Source: Myxococcus sp. RHSTA-1-4 (GTDB taxonomy: Bacteria > Myxococcota > Myxococcia > Myxococcales > Myxococcaceae). Taken from it: DNA of 64,000 nucleotides. The translations under genes and the position numbers were made by a program. The DNA lies in NCBI RefSeq assembly GCF_020037125.1, contig NZ_JAIQDG010000035.1, positions 50,574 through 114,573 on the forward strand, given 5' to 3'. Position 1 is the stretch's first letter. Each line of letters begins with the position of its first letter. Shown one piece after another: positions 26,264 to 33,791 of this stretch. The notes under the pieces are model-generated. The model made no database searches. It saw only the letters and a program-made list of their open reading frames with translations, and had not been told where the DNA came from.

Positions 26264-26282
26264 GTAAGTTCTAACCTACGGC
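26261..26282. repeat. Candidate recombination core at the tRNA 5' end
   Basis: GCCGTAAG (26261-26268) and CCTACGGC (26275-26282) form an inverted repeat matching at seven of eight positions around a six-base spacer, TTCTAA. This spacing is typical of tyrosine-recombinase core sites. It overlaps the first three bases of the tRNA and sits about 90 bases from the recombinase gene. No second copy was found in the window. Confidence 0.4.
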
Positions 26283-26338
26283 AATTACTGCGGAACTTCT
26301 ACTCCCTCAATACTGCCTCTCCAGTGGTTATGCAACTT

Positions 26339-26358
26339 GTACGGACTTCGTACGGACT
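26339..26358. repeat. Tandem 9-base repeat before the recombinase gene
   Basis: GTACGGACT occurs twice, at 26339-26347 and 26350-26358, with a two-base spacer, giving an 11-base period. It lies directly upstream of the recombinase ribosome site. Such direct repeats often serve as arm-type binding sites for integrase or excisionase, or as an operator for the integrase promoter. Confidence 0.4.
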
Positions 26359-26369
26359 GGAGAACTGAC

Positions 26370-27590
26370 ATGCCCCGGTGGACGGGAAAGTGGGCCGGTG
26401 GTCGGACCTACATGAACAAGCAGGGCGGCACCGTGTGGGTCCTCGAAAAGCAGGTCCACGGGCGGCTCTATACCACACGGTTGGCGGCGGGCAACGAGAA
26501 CGAAGCGCTGGGGGAACTGGCGCTGTTCAAGAGAGACCCGGACGCCTACATCGCCAGGGCCCAGGCGGCAGGGATGGCCCCCGAGCGGGAGGCCGCCACC
26601 TCGCCGGTCTACATGGACCCCGAGCGGGTGGGGCGGTTCCTCGAACACCTCAAGCGCCAGGGCCGCACGGAGCGTCACCGGAAGAACGTCCGGAACTACC
26701 TGGCGCAGTGGGCGGAGGCGCTCTTCGAGAAGGACCTGCGGACCCTCCGGCTCCAGGACCTGAAGCAGGTGTTGAACGGCTGGTACGACGACGCGAAGAA
26801 GGAGATCGTCGCCAAGCGCCACCGCATCGCGGCCATCAAGTCGTTCTTCTCCTGGCTGCGCGAGGAGGAGGCGGTGCTCACCACGGCCGAGGACCCCACG
26901 CTCGCGCTGAAGGTGCCGCCGGCCCGCCCGGAGAAGGCCATGCGCGACAAGGGCTACTCCATGCGGGACGTGGAGCGCCTCTACGCCGCCATCCAGGGGT
27001 GGGAGTCCAAGAAGTACGGCTGGAAGGGGACGGGCCGTGTCACGGACGTGCAGCCGGTGCGCGACGTGCTGATGCTCCACGCCAAGTGCGGAATGCACGG
27101 CACCGAGATTGACCGCCTGGCTCGCGGAGAGGGCAAGGTGAAGGTGCTGCAAGGGCAGGGCGCCATCGCGGGCACCATCACGTTCGTCCACAAGTCGGGC
27201 CGGGTTCACGTCCAGTCCGTGGATGCGCAGGCCCTGGGCGCCGCCTTGCGCCTCCAGGCCCGGGGCTCGGCTCCGGCGGACTGGTGGATCCGGCAGGTGG
27301 TGAAGCGGGCGGCGAAGTCCATCGGCCTGGAGCCGCTGCGCATGGGGGAGCTGCGCCACAGCTTCGTCACCTGGGCCGCGGAGTGCGGGGTGGAGGTGAA
27401 GCCGCTGGAGGGCGGCGTGCCGCTCTCGCGCATCGCGGCCACCATCGGGCACCAGTCCGCGGTGACGACGAAGAAGTTCTACGAGGGAGTGAAGGTCCCC
27501 CCGATGATCCAGCTCCCCATCCGCCTGGAGCACCCGGAGGACCCCGTGCTGCTACTTGACCGGCAGCTTCGCGATGGCAGCAGCCACTGA
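26370..27590 (+). CDS. Tyrosine recombinase (phage-type integrase) with atypical active site
   Basis: The ATG at 26370 follows GGAGA at good spacing and gives 406 residues. The N-terminus is an arm-binding-like domain, followed by a SAM-like core-binding helix bundle (about 85-185) and a C-terminal catalytic domain. The nucleophile is Tyr371 (KKFYEG), preceded by IGHQS and LRHSF with Arg329. The first catalytic Arg is replaced: the usual GLRxxE box reads GMHGTEI (His243). The His of the HxxR box is Gly326. It may therefore be a specialised family or a weakened enzyme. Its end overlaps the convergent HTH gene by 39 bases. Confidence 0.82.
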   Translation: MPRWTGKWAGGRTYMNKQGGTVWVLEKQVHGRLYTTRLAAGNENEALGELALFKRDPDAYIARAQAAGMAPEREAATSPVYMDPERVGRFLEHLKRQGRTERHRKNVRNYLAQWAEALFEKDLRTLRLQDLKQVLNGWYDDAKKEIVAKRHRIAAIKSFFSWLREEEAVLTTAEDPTLALKVPPARPEKAMRDKGYSMRDVERLYAAIQGWESKKYGWKGTGRVTDVQPVRDVLMLHAKCGMHGTEIDRLARGEGKVKVLQGQGAIAGTITFVHKSGRVHVQSVDAQALGAALRLQARGSAPADWWIRQVVKRAAKSIGLEPLRMGELRHSFVTWAAECGVEVKPLEGGVPLSRIAATIGHQSAVTTKKFYEGVKVPPMIQLPIRLEHPEDPVLLLDRQLRDGSSH

Positions 27591-28253
27591 CTTCGCGCTC
27601 CGGGCCCGGGGCTTCGCCGGAGCCGCCTTCTGCGGGCGCTCCGGTGAGGCCGGGCGGGCCGAGGCATTCAGCAGCGCCTCCACGGACGCGCGGAGCACCA
27701 TGCGCTTGCGGCCGAACTTCTCCGCCGGCAGCAGGCGCCCCTGGCTGAGCAGCTCGTAGACCTTGGTGGCGCCGCAGCCGAGGAGCGCCGCCGCTTCCTG
27801 GATGGTGCAGGCGGTGGCGGTGCTGCCGGGTGTCGCCGCTTCGGGCTCCAGGGACGGCAGCGGAGCGAGGACGCCCACGGGGACCGGCAGGGCCAGCGTC
27901 CGCATCGCGCCCGCCCGGAGGTGGGCCAGCAGCAGCCGGTTGACCTCGACGGCGCGCTCATCCACGTCCAGGACCTCGCGGCACCGGACGCAGGGCAGGT
28001 CCAGCTCCTCCTCCCTCGGGGGCCGGTACGTCCAGTCGAAGTTCCGGCAGCACTTGCGGCACGCCCACGCCTTGGGCTGGTCGTACCAGTCGTCCGGCAC
28101 CGAAGGGAACTTGTAGCCCGGCGGCAGGGGCGGGGGCGGCGCACAGCAGACGCCCCTGGGAACGGGGAGGCGTCTGACGGGCGCGCTGGCCTGGTTCGAC
28201 TTGGGGCCCTCGGCTTGGGCCGCGTCGGGGGCGCTGGTGGTCCTAGAGTCCAT
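27552..28253 (-). CDS. Zinc-ribbon and excisionase-type HTH protein
   Basis: The ATG at 28253 has AAGGAG 12 bases upstream; an ATG at 28265 abuts that site and is less likely. The 233-residue product starts disordered. It then has a four-Cys zinc ribbon (CRKC near 65-68, CVRC near 88-91), a Pro-rich linker and a MerR/excisionase-like helix-turn-helix at about 149-195 (CTIQEAAALLGCGATKVYEL). The C-terminal 35 residues are Lys/Ala-rich, DNA-contacting in character. It ends the replication operon and overlaps the recombinase tail to tail, suggesting a role as recombination directionality factor or replication accessory protein (inference). Confidence 0.72.
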   Translation of the reverse strand: MDSRTTSAPDAAQAEGPKSNQASAPVRRLPVPRGVCCAPPPPLPPGYKFPSVPDDWYDQPKAWACRKCCRNFDWTYRPPREEELDLPCVRCREVLDVDERAVEVNRLLLAHLRAGAMRTLALPVPVGVLAPLPSLEPEAATPGSTATACTIQEAAALLGCGATKVYELLSQGRLLPAEKFGRKRMVLRASVEALLNASARPASPERPQKAAPAKPRARSAKSVAAAIAKLPVK

Positions 28254-28368
28254 CGCGGAGGTCATCTCCTTGTAGGTGCTATCGGTCCGGGCGGGATGTG
28301 GCTCCTCAGGCTGCGGGCGGTCCTGCTCCCTCGTGGGGCAGGCCGGATTCCCGGCGTCTGTGGGGCAG

Positions 28369-29616
28369 TCAGCGGGGGAGCTTGTCATTGAAGTCATCCA
28401 GCAGGCCGGGAGGCCGCATCGAGAAGAAGTCCCCGCGCTCAGCGGTCGGAGATGCCAGCCAGCGCGGTTGGTGCCGTGCATGGGCGTGTTCCACCGCATA
28501 CGCCGGAAGTGCGTCGAGCACCTCCCGCGCCTTGCGGGTGCCACACGAGTGCGAGCAGTGGAACTGGCCCATGTTCCCCTCGCCAGCGGAGCCGAAGATG
28601 ACCGAGGCACTGGTGGGCGCTTCGTTCGGTCCCAGCGGCTGGGTGTGCAGCTCGTTCCAGGGGCACAGCACCGCGTACTTTCCGTTGCCCAGTGGGCGCC
28701 CGAGCATTCCCGCTGCCTCGAAGGCGAGCTGGAGCAGGCTTGGCGTTCCCGTGCTGGCAGGTGGACGTGGACTCGTCCGCGGTGGCGTGGGATGCGCCGA
28801 GGGCAAGGCCCGCAGCAGCGCGTGCAGGTCCAGCGTCGCGCCGTGGTTCTGGTACACCTCGCGCACCGGGTCTTCCACCCGTCTTCGCGCCGCCGGGAAC
28901 CACGGATGGTGAGGCCCGTCCGTCGCTGGATCGAAGCCCGGACCCGTGAGGCGTGCGAGCGCTCCGAAGACAACCCGGGCGGCGGCGTACCCGTTGCGCC
29001 AGGCCAGCACTCCGGGCTCCGTGCCGCCGACAACGAAGGGCTGCGCCAGCGGGAGGATGACGCGCCACTTGGGCAGCGCGGGGGTGTGCCCGCCGCTGCG
29101 GTGGATGAGGAAGGCGAGGCGCAGCTCGCCGAGCACTCGGATCAGCTCCCACCAGTCCCCCACGCCATCCGCGTCCAGGTGGAGCGCGTACAGCGCCTGG
29201 GTGCTGGCGTTGTTGCGGTAGCCGGTGGTGTTCTCCGTGGGGCTGTAGGCGGGCCCCTGTCCCTTGGCGACCACGAGCTGCGCCCACTCCATGTGGCGCC
29301 GGCCGTAGTCCGCCCAGGCTCCCTTCCACGGGATGCCATCCCAGGTGTGCTCGATGCTACGCCACTGCATCCAGACGGTGTCGGTGACGGGGGCGCCCAC
29401 CGCGGAGCGGAGCAGGTCCAGGGCCAGCTCGCGCAGGTCTTCACGGTCGAGGAGCGGCAGGCACATGAAGTCGCGCTTCAGCGCTTCCTTCTGCGCCGCG
29501 TCCGTGGCCCTACCCCGTTGGGACACGTAGCGATTGAGGGATTGTCTGTCGGTGGCGTGGAGGGCATCGAGGAACACCTGCTGCATCCCACGGTCCAGGG
29601 AGGTCTCAGCCATCAT
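28369..29616 (-). CDS. AEP-type primase/polymerase with CHC2-like zinc finger
   Basis: The ATG at 29616 overlaps the stop of the upstream ATPase gene (TGATG) and has GGAGGTG upstream; the 415-residue product follows. The archaeo-eukaryotic primase core is indicated by LHLDADG (Asp148 and Asp150, metal ligands), then KWRVILPLAQPF and FDPATDGPHHPWFP, as in plasmid and phage PrimPol proteins. A zinc-finger-like element comes after residue 330 (CPWNELH, then FHCSHSC). It probably makes primers for replication of the element. It is translationally coupled to a DUF3987-type ATPase, a common replication pair. Confidence 0.75.
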   Translation of the reverse strand: MMAETSLDRGMQQVFLDALHATDRQSLNRYVSQRGRATDAAQKEALKRDFMCLPLLDREDLRELALDLLRSAVGAPVTDTVWMQWRSIEHTWDGIPWKGAWADYGRRHMEWAQLVVAKGQGPAYSPTENTTGYRNNASTQALYALHLDADGVGDWWELIRVLGELRLAFLIHRSGGHTPALPKWRVILPLAQPFVVGGTEPGVLAWRNGYAAARVVFGALARLTGPGFDPATDGPHHPWFPAARRRVEDPVREVYQNHGATLDLHALLRALPSAHPTPPRTSPRPPASTGTPSLLQLAFEAAGMLGRPLGNGKYAVLCPWNELHTQPLGPNEAPTSASVIFGSAGEGNMGQFHCSHSCGTRKAREVLDALPAYAVEHAHARHQPRWLASPTAERGDFFSMRPPGLLDDFNDKLPR

Positions 29617-30944
29617 CACGGCTGCACCTCCTCGTTGATGCAGTAGCGGTCGCTGCCCTCGGCCACGGCCACGAAGTCCCCGGCGCGAACCATTGACATC
29701 CAGCAGCCGTTGAACGTGCGTGCGTCCAGGCCGTTGCCCCCCTTGAGCCGCGCCCGTACCGCCGCCATGGTGAAGGTGCCTCCGCTCGCGGCTGCTTCCC
29801 TTCGGGCCGCGGACTGGACACGCGCTTCCGCCTCGCGCCAAGTGCTGTCCTGGAGGGACTGGAGCAGCCGTGCGACGACGGCCTGGTTGTAGGTCATCAC
29901 GTCCCAGGCGCCCTGCATGTCCGTGTCGGAGATCACCGTGGAGCCACGGGCCGCGGCGAAGAGCACCGCCAGGCGTATCGCCATGATGGACGCGCGACTG
30001 GTCGCGGCCTCCAGGAGGTCGGACTCGCGCCGCTGCTGGTGGTCGTTGCAGTAAAGCGTGGTGTGCACCGCCTCGGCGCCAGGGCTCAGGGTGAAGAGCC
30101 TCCCCCACACCGCCGTGAGGGCCTGGTGCAGCTCGGTCATCAGGGCCATGTGGTCCTGCGGGTTGATGGCAGGCCGCACTGGGACGGCCTTGCCGGGCTC
30201 GCCGTGGACGAGGAGGAAGCGATTGAGCACGCCGTCGCGGATGTGTCCCTGTGAGAGCGCACGGCCCATGAACGAGTACGTGGATGCGGCGAGAATGACG
30301 GCGAGCGGATTCGTGGTGGTGACCTGCTCGCGCCGCGTGCGAAGCGAGAGGGTCGGCGGCAGATCCCACAGTCGCAGAAGCATGCCCGTGAAGTTGCCGG
30401 CCGCGTCCTTGTTCGACTTCATGAGCTGCGAGGCAAATTCATCGAACTCGAACAAGGCGCACCGACCTGTTGCCACTTCGGGAGGGCCTTCTCCCTTCTT
30501 CTTGCCAGGCGGCCAGAACTCCTGGTCGGAGAGCGCGTCCGCCATGCCCTCGCCGGAGGCGAAGCCGCTCAGCACCGTGATTCGCTCGGGATCCCCGGGG
30601 AAGCGCGGGCGCGGCATGAAGGGGTCCAGTAGGATGCGCCGTGCGTCCTGCATGGCCGTTGTCTTGCGCGTGCGACCGGTGGCCCCCAGCAGCAGCAGGT
30701 AGAGGGTGGGCTTCAGGATCTGCGAGCCCCACGCCATGCCCACGCCCGGTGCGAAGAGCGTGGAGAGCATGCCGGTGGCAGAGGCCCAGATGAAGGCGTC
30801 GCTGGCCTCGCACGTGGGAGCGACGAGGTCGTAGTAGCTGGCGAAGACGCCCGGCCAGGCCGTGTCGGGGAATCGCGGCGGTGCGTTGCTCTCCGAGGCT
30901 GCTGTGTCAGGCGCGGCGGTGGTGCTGTAGAGTACGTCTTGCAT
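29616..30944 (-). CDS. DUF3987-type P-loop ATPase (replicative helicase-like)
   Basis: The protein has 442 residues with a Walker A-type loop GATGRTRKTT at 87-96 and a Walker B CALFEFDEF near 162-170. The conserved SFMGRALSQGHIRDGVLNRF segment contains the arginine-finger region. DUF3987 proteins accompany primases in phages and integrative plasmids and are thought to act as replicative helicase or loader. AAGGG lies eight bases before the ATG. The C-terminal 80 residues look like a winged helix. Its stop overlaps the primase start. Confidence 0.75.
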   Translation of the reverse strand: MQDVLYSTTAAPDTAASESNAPPRFPDTAWPGVFASYYDLVAPTCEASDAFIWASATGMLSTLFAPGVGMAWGSQILKPTLYLLLLGATGRTRKTTAMQDARRILLDPFMPRPRFPGDPERITVLSGFASGEGMADALSDQEFWPPGKKKGEGPPEVATGRCALFEFDEFASQLMKSNKDAAGNFTGMLLRLWDLPPTLSLRTRREQVTTTNPLAVILAASTYSFMGRALSQGHIRDGVLNRFLLVHGEPGKAVPVRPAINPQDHMALMTELHQALTAVWGRLFTLSPGAEAVHTTLYCNDHQQRRESDLLEAATSRASIMAIRLAVLFAAARGSTVISDTDMQGAWDVMTYNQAVVARLLQSLQDSTWREAEARVQSAARREAAASGGTFTMAAVRARLKGGNGLDARTFNGCWMSMVRAGDFVAVAEGSDRYCINEEVQP

Positions 30945-30971
30945 CGTGAGTGTCCCTTCTTGCGGTGTGCT

Positions 30972-31061
30972 TCATGCGGTGAGCGCCACCAGCACACGGT
31001 GGCGGTTGATCAGGGCTCGCTCGCCGGCCAGGGCGGGCGGGCCCTTCCACTTCCAGGTCAT
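30972..31061 (-). CDS. Possible 29-residue peptide in the replication operon
   Basis: An ATG three bases after the stop of the HTH gene opens a 29-codon frame ending 27 bases before the ATPase start. The peptide is MTWKWKGP... rich in Trp/Lys, then Leu/Val. There is no separate ribosome site, so expression would depend on coupling to the HTH gene. It may be a real micro-protein or chance. Confidence 0.3.
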   Translation of the reverse strand: MTWKWKGPPALAGERALINRHRVLVALTA

Positions 31062-31064
31062 GGG

Positions 31065-31268
31065 CTAGGCGTCCGCCGTGATGGCGTGGGCAGCCACTCC
31101 GAGGACGGCTGCGACGCGGTCGGAGAGGTCGGCGGGCGGTGGATGGACCGCACGGACCCAGCTTCCGAGTGTCGTGGGCGGGATGTTGAGCCGCCGCGCC
31201 ACCTCGGTGAGCGTGAGGTTCGCGCGGGCCAGCTCGATTCGGAGCTTCAGCGTGTCGATGGACTTCAA
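31065..31268 (-). CDS. Small Cro/CI-like HTH regulator
   Basis: A TTG start at 31268 is chosen because GGAGG lies seven bases upstream; no ATG is available in frame. The 67-residue protein is almost entirely one helix-turn-helix domain: LRIELARANLTLTEVARRL, then PPTTLGSWVRAV and a C-terminal helix. It resembles Cro or YdaS-type repressors of mobile elements. It heads the run micro-ORF, ATPase, primase, HTH and is likely their regulator. The gene to its right on the same strand ends 50 bases before it. Confidence 0.62.
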   Translation of the reverse strand: MKSIDTLKLRIELARANLTLTEVARRLNIPPTTLGSWVRAVHPPPADLSDRVAAVLGVAAHAITADA

Positions 31269-31318
31269 CGGGTGCCTCCCTGCGGCAGTTGCAGCGGCAG
31301 GAGGCTCCCGGAGCGGAG

Positions 31319-32125
31319 TTATGGCTTTCCGAATTCTGTTTCCCCGTGTAACCGCTCGAATTGACGGAGGATTTCGGCGAGCGTAGAATCTTGCTTCCGC
31401 GGCTCTAAAAGGGCTTGACTTCGATGGGAGTCGAGTCCTTCGAGCATGAAGCCGTCGGTGATGCTGGGCGGGATGTGCTCCGCCAGCCGTCGCAGCACCT
31501 GCTGTGTCTCGTACCGCTGGTCGAGCGCGTAGCGCCAGTTCATGGTCCGAGACTTCACGAGCTGTGGGTTGGGCTGCGGTGGCTCCAGCGGGTCCGGCGT
31601 CAGGACGGCAAGCGCGGCCAAGTGCCGCTCCTGAAGCGGTGGGAGTCCAGCCGCCTCGGTCACGAGCGTGATGATGCCCGCCTCCAGCTTTCGTGGATGC
31701 TTGAGGAACTTCGCGAGCGTGGTGATCGTCCAGAAGCGCCACTCCCTCACCTGCTTCCGCAGCTCCGCGAAGTAGGCCGGGGACGGTGGTGCTTCCGAGA
31801 GGACTCGTGCGATGTGGATCGTTCCTTCGAGGAGGATCTCCGCGAGCGGGTTGTTCTGCACCGCGGCGGGAATGCGGAGGACGAGCGCCTTTCCCTCGGG
31901 TTGCAGCGGGAGGGGTGGTTCCATCCGCTTGAAGACCCAGTCCTCGTAGGCGGTCAGGACGGAACGGACATCGGTGGCCAGCGCGCGACCTTGAAGTGCC
32001 ACCTCTACCTGCGCGTCGTTCAGACCGCCCGCGTCGCCCAGGAAGGCGCGGGAGGTCTCAGGTGTCGAGATGAAGCTGGTGCGTGCCTGCTTGCTGGCGG
32101 GGCTGGGGCCTCTTCTGCGTGTCAT
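31319..32125 (-). CDS. Hypothetical protein of the replication region
   Basis: The 268-residue protein has a basic start (MTRRRGPSPASKQA) and is mostly helical. It has no signal peptide or membrane segment and matches no family I know. Codon use is GC-ending as in its neighbours. It is the most upstream leftward gene of the replication module and lies 50 bases ahead of the Cro-like gene, so it may be co-transcribed. No clear ribosome site is visible before the ATG, leaving the start uncertain. Confidence 0.6.
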   Translation of the reverse strand: MTRRRGPSPASKQARTSFISTPETSRAFLGDAGGLNDAQVEVALQGRALATDVRSVLTAYEDWVFKRMEPPLPLQPEGKALVLRIPAAVQNNPLAEILLEGTIHIARVLSEAPPSPAYFAELRKQVREWRFWTITTLAKFLKHPRKLEAGIITLVTEAAGLPPLQERHLAALAVLTPDPLEPPQPNPQLVKSRTMNWRYALDQRYETQQVLRRLAEHIPPSITDGFMLEGLDSHRSQALLEPRKQDSTLAEILRQFERLHGETEFGKP

Positions 32126-32189
32126 GGTCGTGTTGGAAGTGGTGGGCGTGCGGCGGGAGCGCCGCCACGCCGAAGATGGGACGTGCGGG

Positions 32190-32310
32190 ACCGGGGGGCA
32201 TGCGGGACAACGGGGCCCGTGGGGACCCGGGGGACGAAGGGGACCCGTGGGACCGTGAGGTCGCTGGGGGCCGTGACGGACGGGACGCGAGGGCCGTGGG
32301 AGACGGCGGG
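32190..32310. repeat. G-rich iterated tract between divergent genes
   Basis: About 120 bases contain loosely repeated 9-11-base units around GGGGACCCGTG (for example near 32212-32226 and 32239-32256), with nearly all G on the plus strand. It lies in the 527-base space between a leftward and a rightward gene, next to the replication module. It could be an iteron-type replication origin, an operator array, or G-quadruplex-forming DNA. The rest of the space holds no convincing gene. Confidence 0.4.
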
Positions 32311-32652
32311 GGACGCTGGTGCCGAAAGGCGGAGCGGTGATGGTGGATGAGGGCGTGCTGGTCCGTGAAGGCCATCCCAGAAGGTATGTTCCTCTTCAAA
32401 GAAGGAAGGGACGCTCTCTCTCTGGGGGAACGCAAGACCTGTCTCCTGTCCGTCCTCAAGCTCACCATGCGTCCTCCTCTTCCCCGGAGTCCCCCGCGTC
32501 CACACCGTCCCCGACAGCACGCCCGTCCCTTTCGTCCTGAACATCATGCCTGTCCCGCCGCACCGCATGGGTCCGCGTGAGTGCCCGGGACGTGAGCCCC
32601 ATGAAGCACGCCGCCCTTCCCACGCGAACAGAGGTGGCCTCACAATTTCAGG

Positions 32653-33528
32653 ATGACGAACGCCACCATCAGAACCGCCGTGCAGGCAGCGCAGGCCGCC
32701 ATCAACGGCGCGAAGTCCCGGGGCCCCACCAGCGCCACCGGCAAGGAGCGCAGCTCACTCAATTCCGTGCGGTACGGGTTCAGCGGCGCGCACCTGCTGC
32801 TGCCCGGTGAGGATGCCGCCGAGTACGAGCGCCACCTGGATGGTTACTTCTCCGCGCTCGTGCCGACCTCAATGCCCGAGGCGGTCATCGTCGCGCAGCT
32901 CGGGGATCTGAGTTGGAAGCTGGAACGGCTCACGAAGGTGGAGAACAACCGGCTGCGAGCGCGGCTGGAAGAAGAACTGGAGAAGACGGACGCCGGGAAT
33001 GCCCTCACGTCCACTCGCGGAGCGTTGCTGCTCGTGAATGCCCTGGCTGAAACGGTGGATGTCGTTCCCGTGCCGCCTGAAGACGCCAAGTCCACGGGAC
33101 ACTTCCTCAACACCGTGGAGCGCGTGGTCGCGCAGCTGAGAGACGTGCCGGAGCTGCCGGGGGCCGTGGTGCAGATCCTTGCGGATGCCCTCACCGCTGC
33201 CCAGGACCTGGTGAAGAGCGTCCGTATGAAGAAGGACGCCTATGTGGGGCTGGGCAACGCGGCCAAGGTGGTTCGCGGCGCGCTCATCGAGAAGCAGACC
33301 CACGAGGAGGCCGCGCTTGGGCCTGTGCGGGAGCGGCTGGCCGCCGAGGTGCTGCTGCTCGAAGACGCGGATTTGAAGAAGCTGGAGAAGTACCGGCGCA
33401 CGCTGGAGGCCAGCCTGCTGCGGCAGACCGAGCTGCTCGGCCAGATGCGCACCCAGGTGGCCGCCGCAGAGCCCGGGGCGCAGTCCGAGTCGAAGGAGCT
33501 GCGCGTGAAGCTACGGGTCGTGAACTAA
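32653..33528 (+). CDS. Hypothetical helical protein found in mobile-element contexts
   Basis: The protein has 291 residues. Its start (INGAKSRGPTSATGKERSSL, then NSVRYGFSGAHLLLPGED) fits a widespread family of conserved hypothetical proteins with an N-terminal GPxTxxGKxxSSxNAxxHG motif. These are often seen in island and plasmid regions and are of unknown function. The remainder is long helices with probable coiled coil at about 85-110 and 235-270. It overlaps the end of the convergent small membrane protein by four bases. Confidence 0.65.
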   Translation: MTNATIRTAVQAAQAAINGAKSRGPTSATGKERSSLNSVRYGFSGAHLLLPGEDAAEYERHLDGYFSALVPTSMPEAVIVAQLGDLSWKLERLTKVENNRLRARLEEELEKTDAGNALTSTRGALLLVNALAETVDVVPVPPEDAKSTGHFLNTVERVVAQLRDVPELPGAVVQILADALTAAQDLVKSVRMKKDAYVGLGNAAKVVRGALIEKQTHEEAALGPVRERLAAEVLLLEDADLKKLEKYRRTLEASLLRQTELLGQMRTQVAAAEPGAQSESKELRVKLRVVN

Positions 33529-33755
33529 ACCGCCTCGGCGAGTCCGCTAAACACGGAGTCCAGCATGCTCGAAGAAGGAGCGGAGGACATCGACACGGCG
33601 TCCTCGAGACGCTGGCGGTCCGCCGCATCCTGGCGGTTCATCACCACGCCCCACATGGAGCCGAGGCCCACCAACGTGAGGCAGGCCGTGAGGAGGAACG
33701 GTGGCGCCACCCATGGAGACGGCTCCGGGCGCTGAGAGGGCTCGGGTGGGGACAT
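33525..33755 (-). CDS. Small single-pass membrane protein
   Basis: The 76-residue protein has a Pro/Ser-rich start, one hydrophobic segment (FLLTACLTLVGLGSMWGVVM, about residues 20-39) and a short charged helix. No family is recognised. Its stop overlaps the convergent gene by four bases. The ribosome site is weak, so translation is uncertain. Confidence 0.45.
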   Translation of the reverse strand: MSPPEPSQRPEPSPWVAPPFLLTACLTLVGLGSMWGVVMNRQDAADRQRLEDAVSMSSAPSSSMLDSVFSGLAEAV

Positions 33756-33791
33756 GCCCTAGAGAAGCGGCGGCCGCAGCTGGGTCAGGGA

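Noticed and set aside
28254..29033. N-terminal extension of the zinc/HTH protein
   Set aside because: It shadows the primase gene in another frame and reads as low-complexity Arg/Pro/Ser sequence; a ribosome site supports the start at 28253.
29617..30369. N-terminal extension of the primase
   Set aside because: This part is antiparallel in frame to the ATPase gene; the ATG at 29616 overlaps the ATPase stop and has a strong ribosome site.
31415..32350. Collagen-like protein on the plus strand
   Set aside because: The Gly-x-x pattern comes from the G-rich repeated DNA and the frame lies opposite a well-formed gene; no ribosome site is present.
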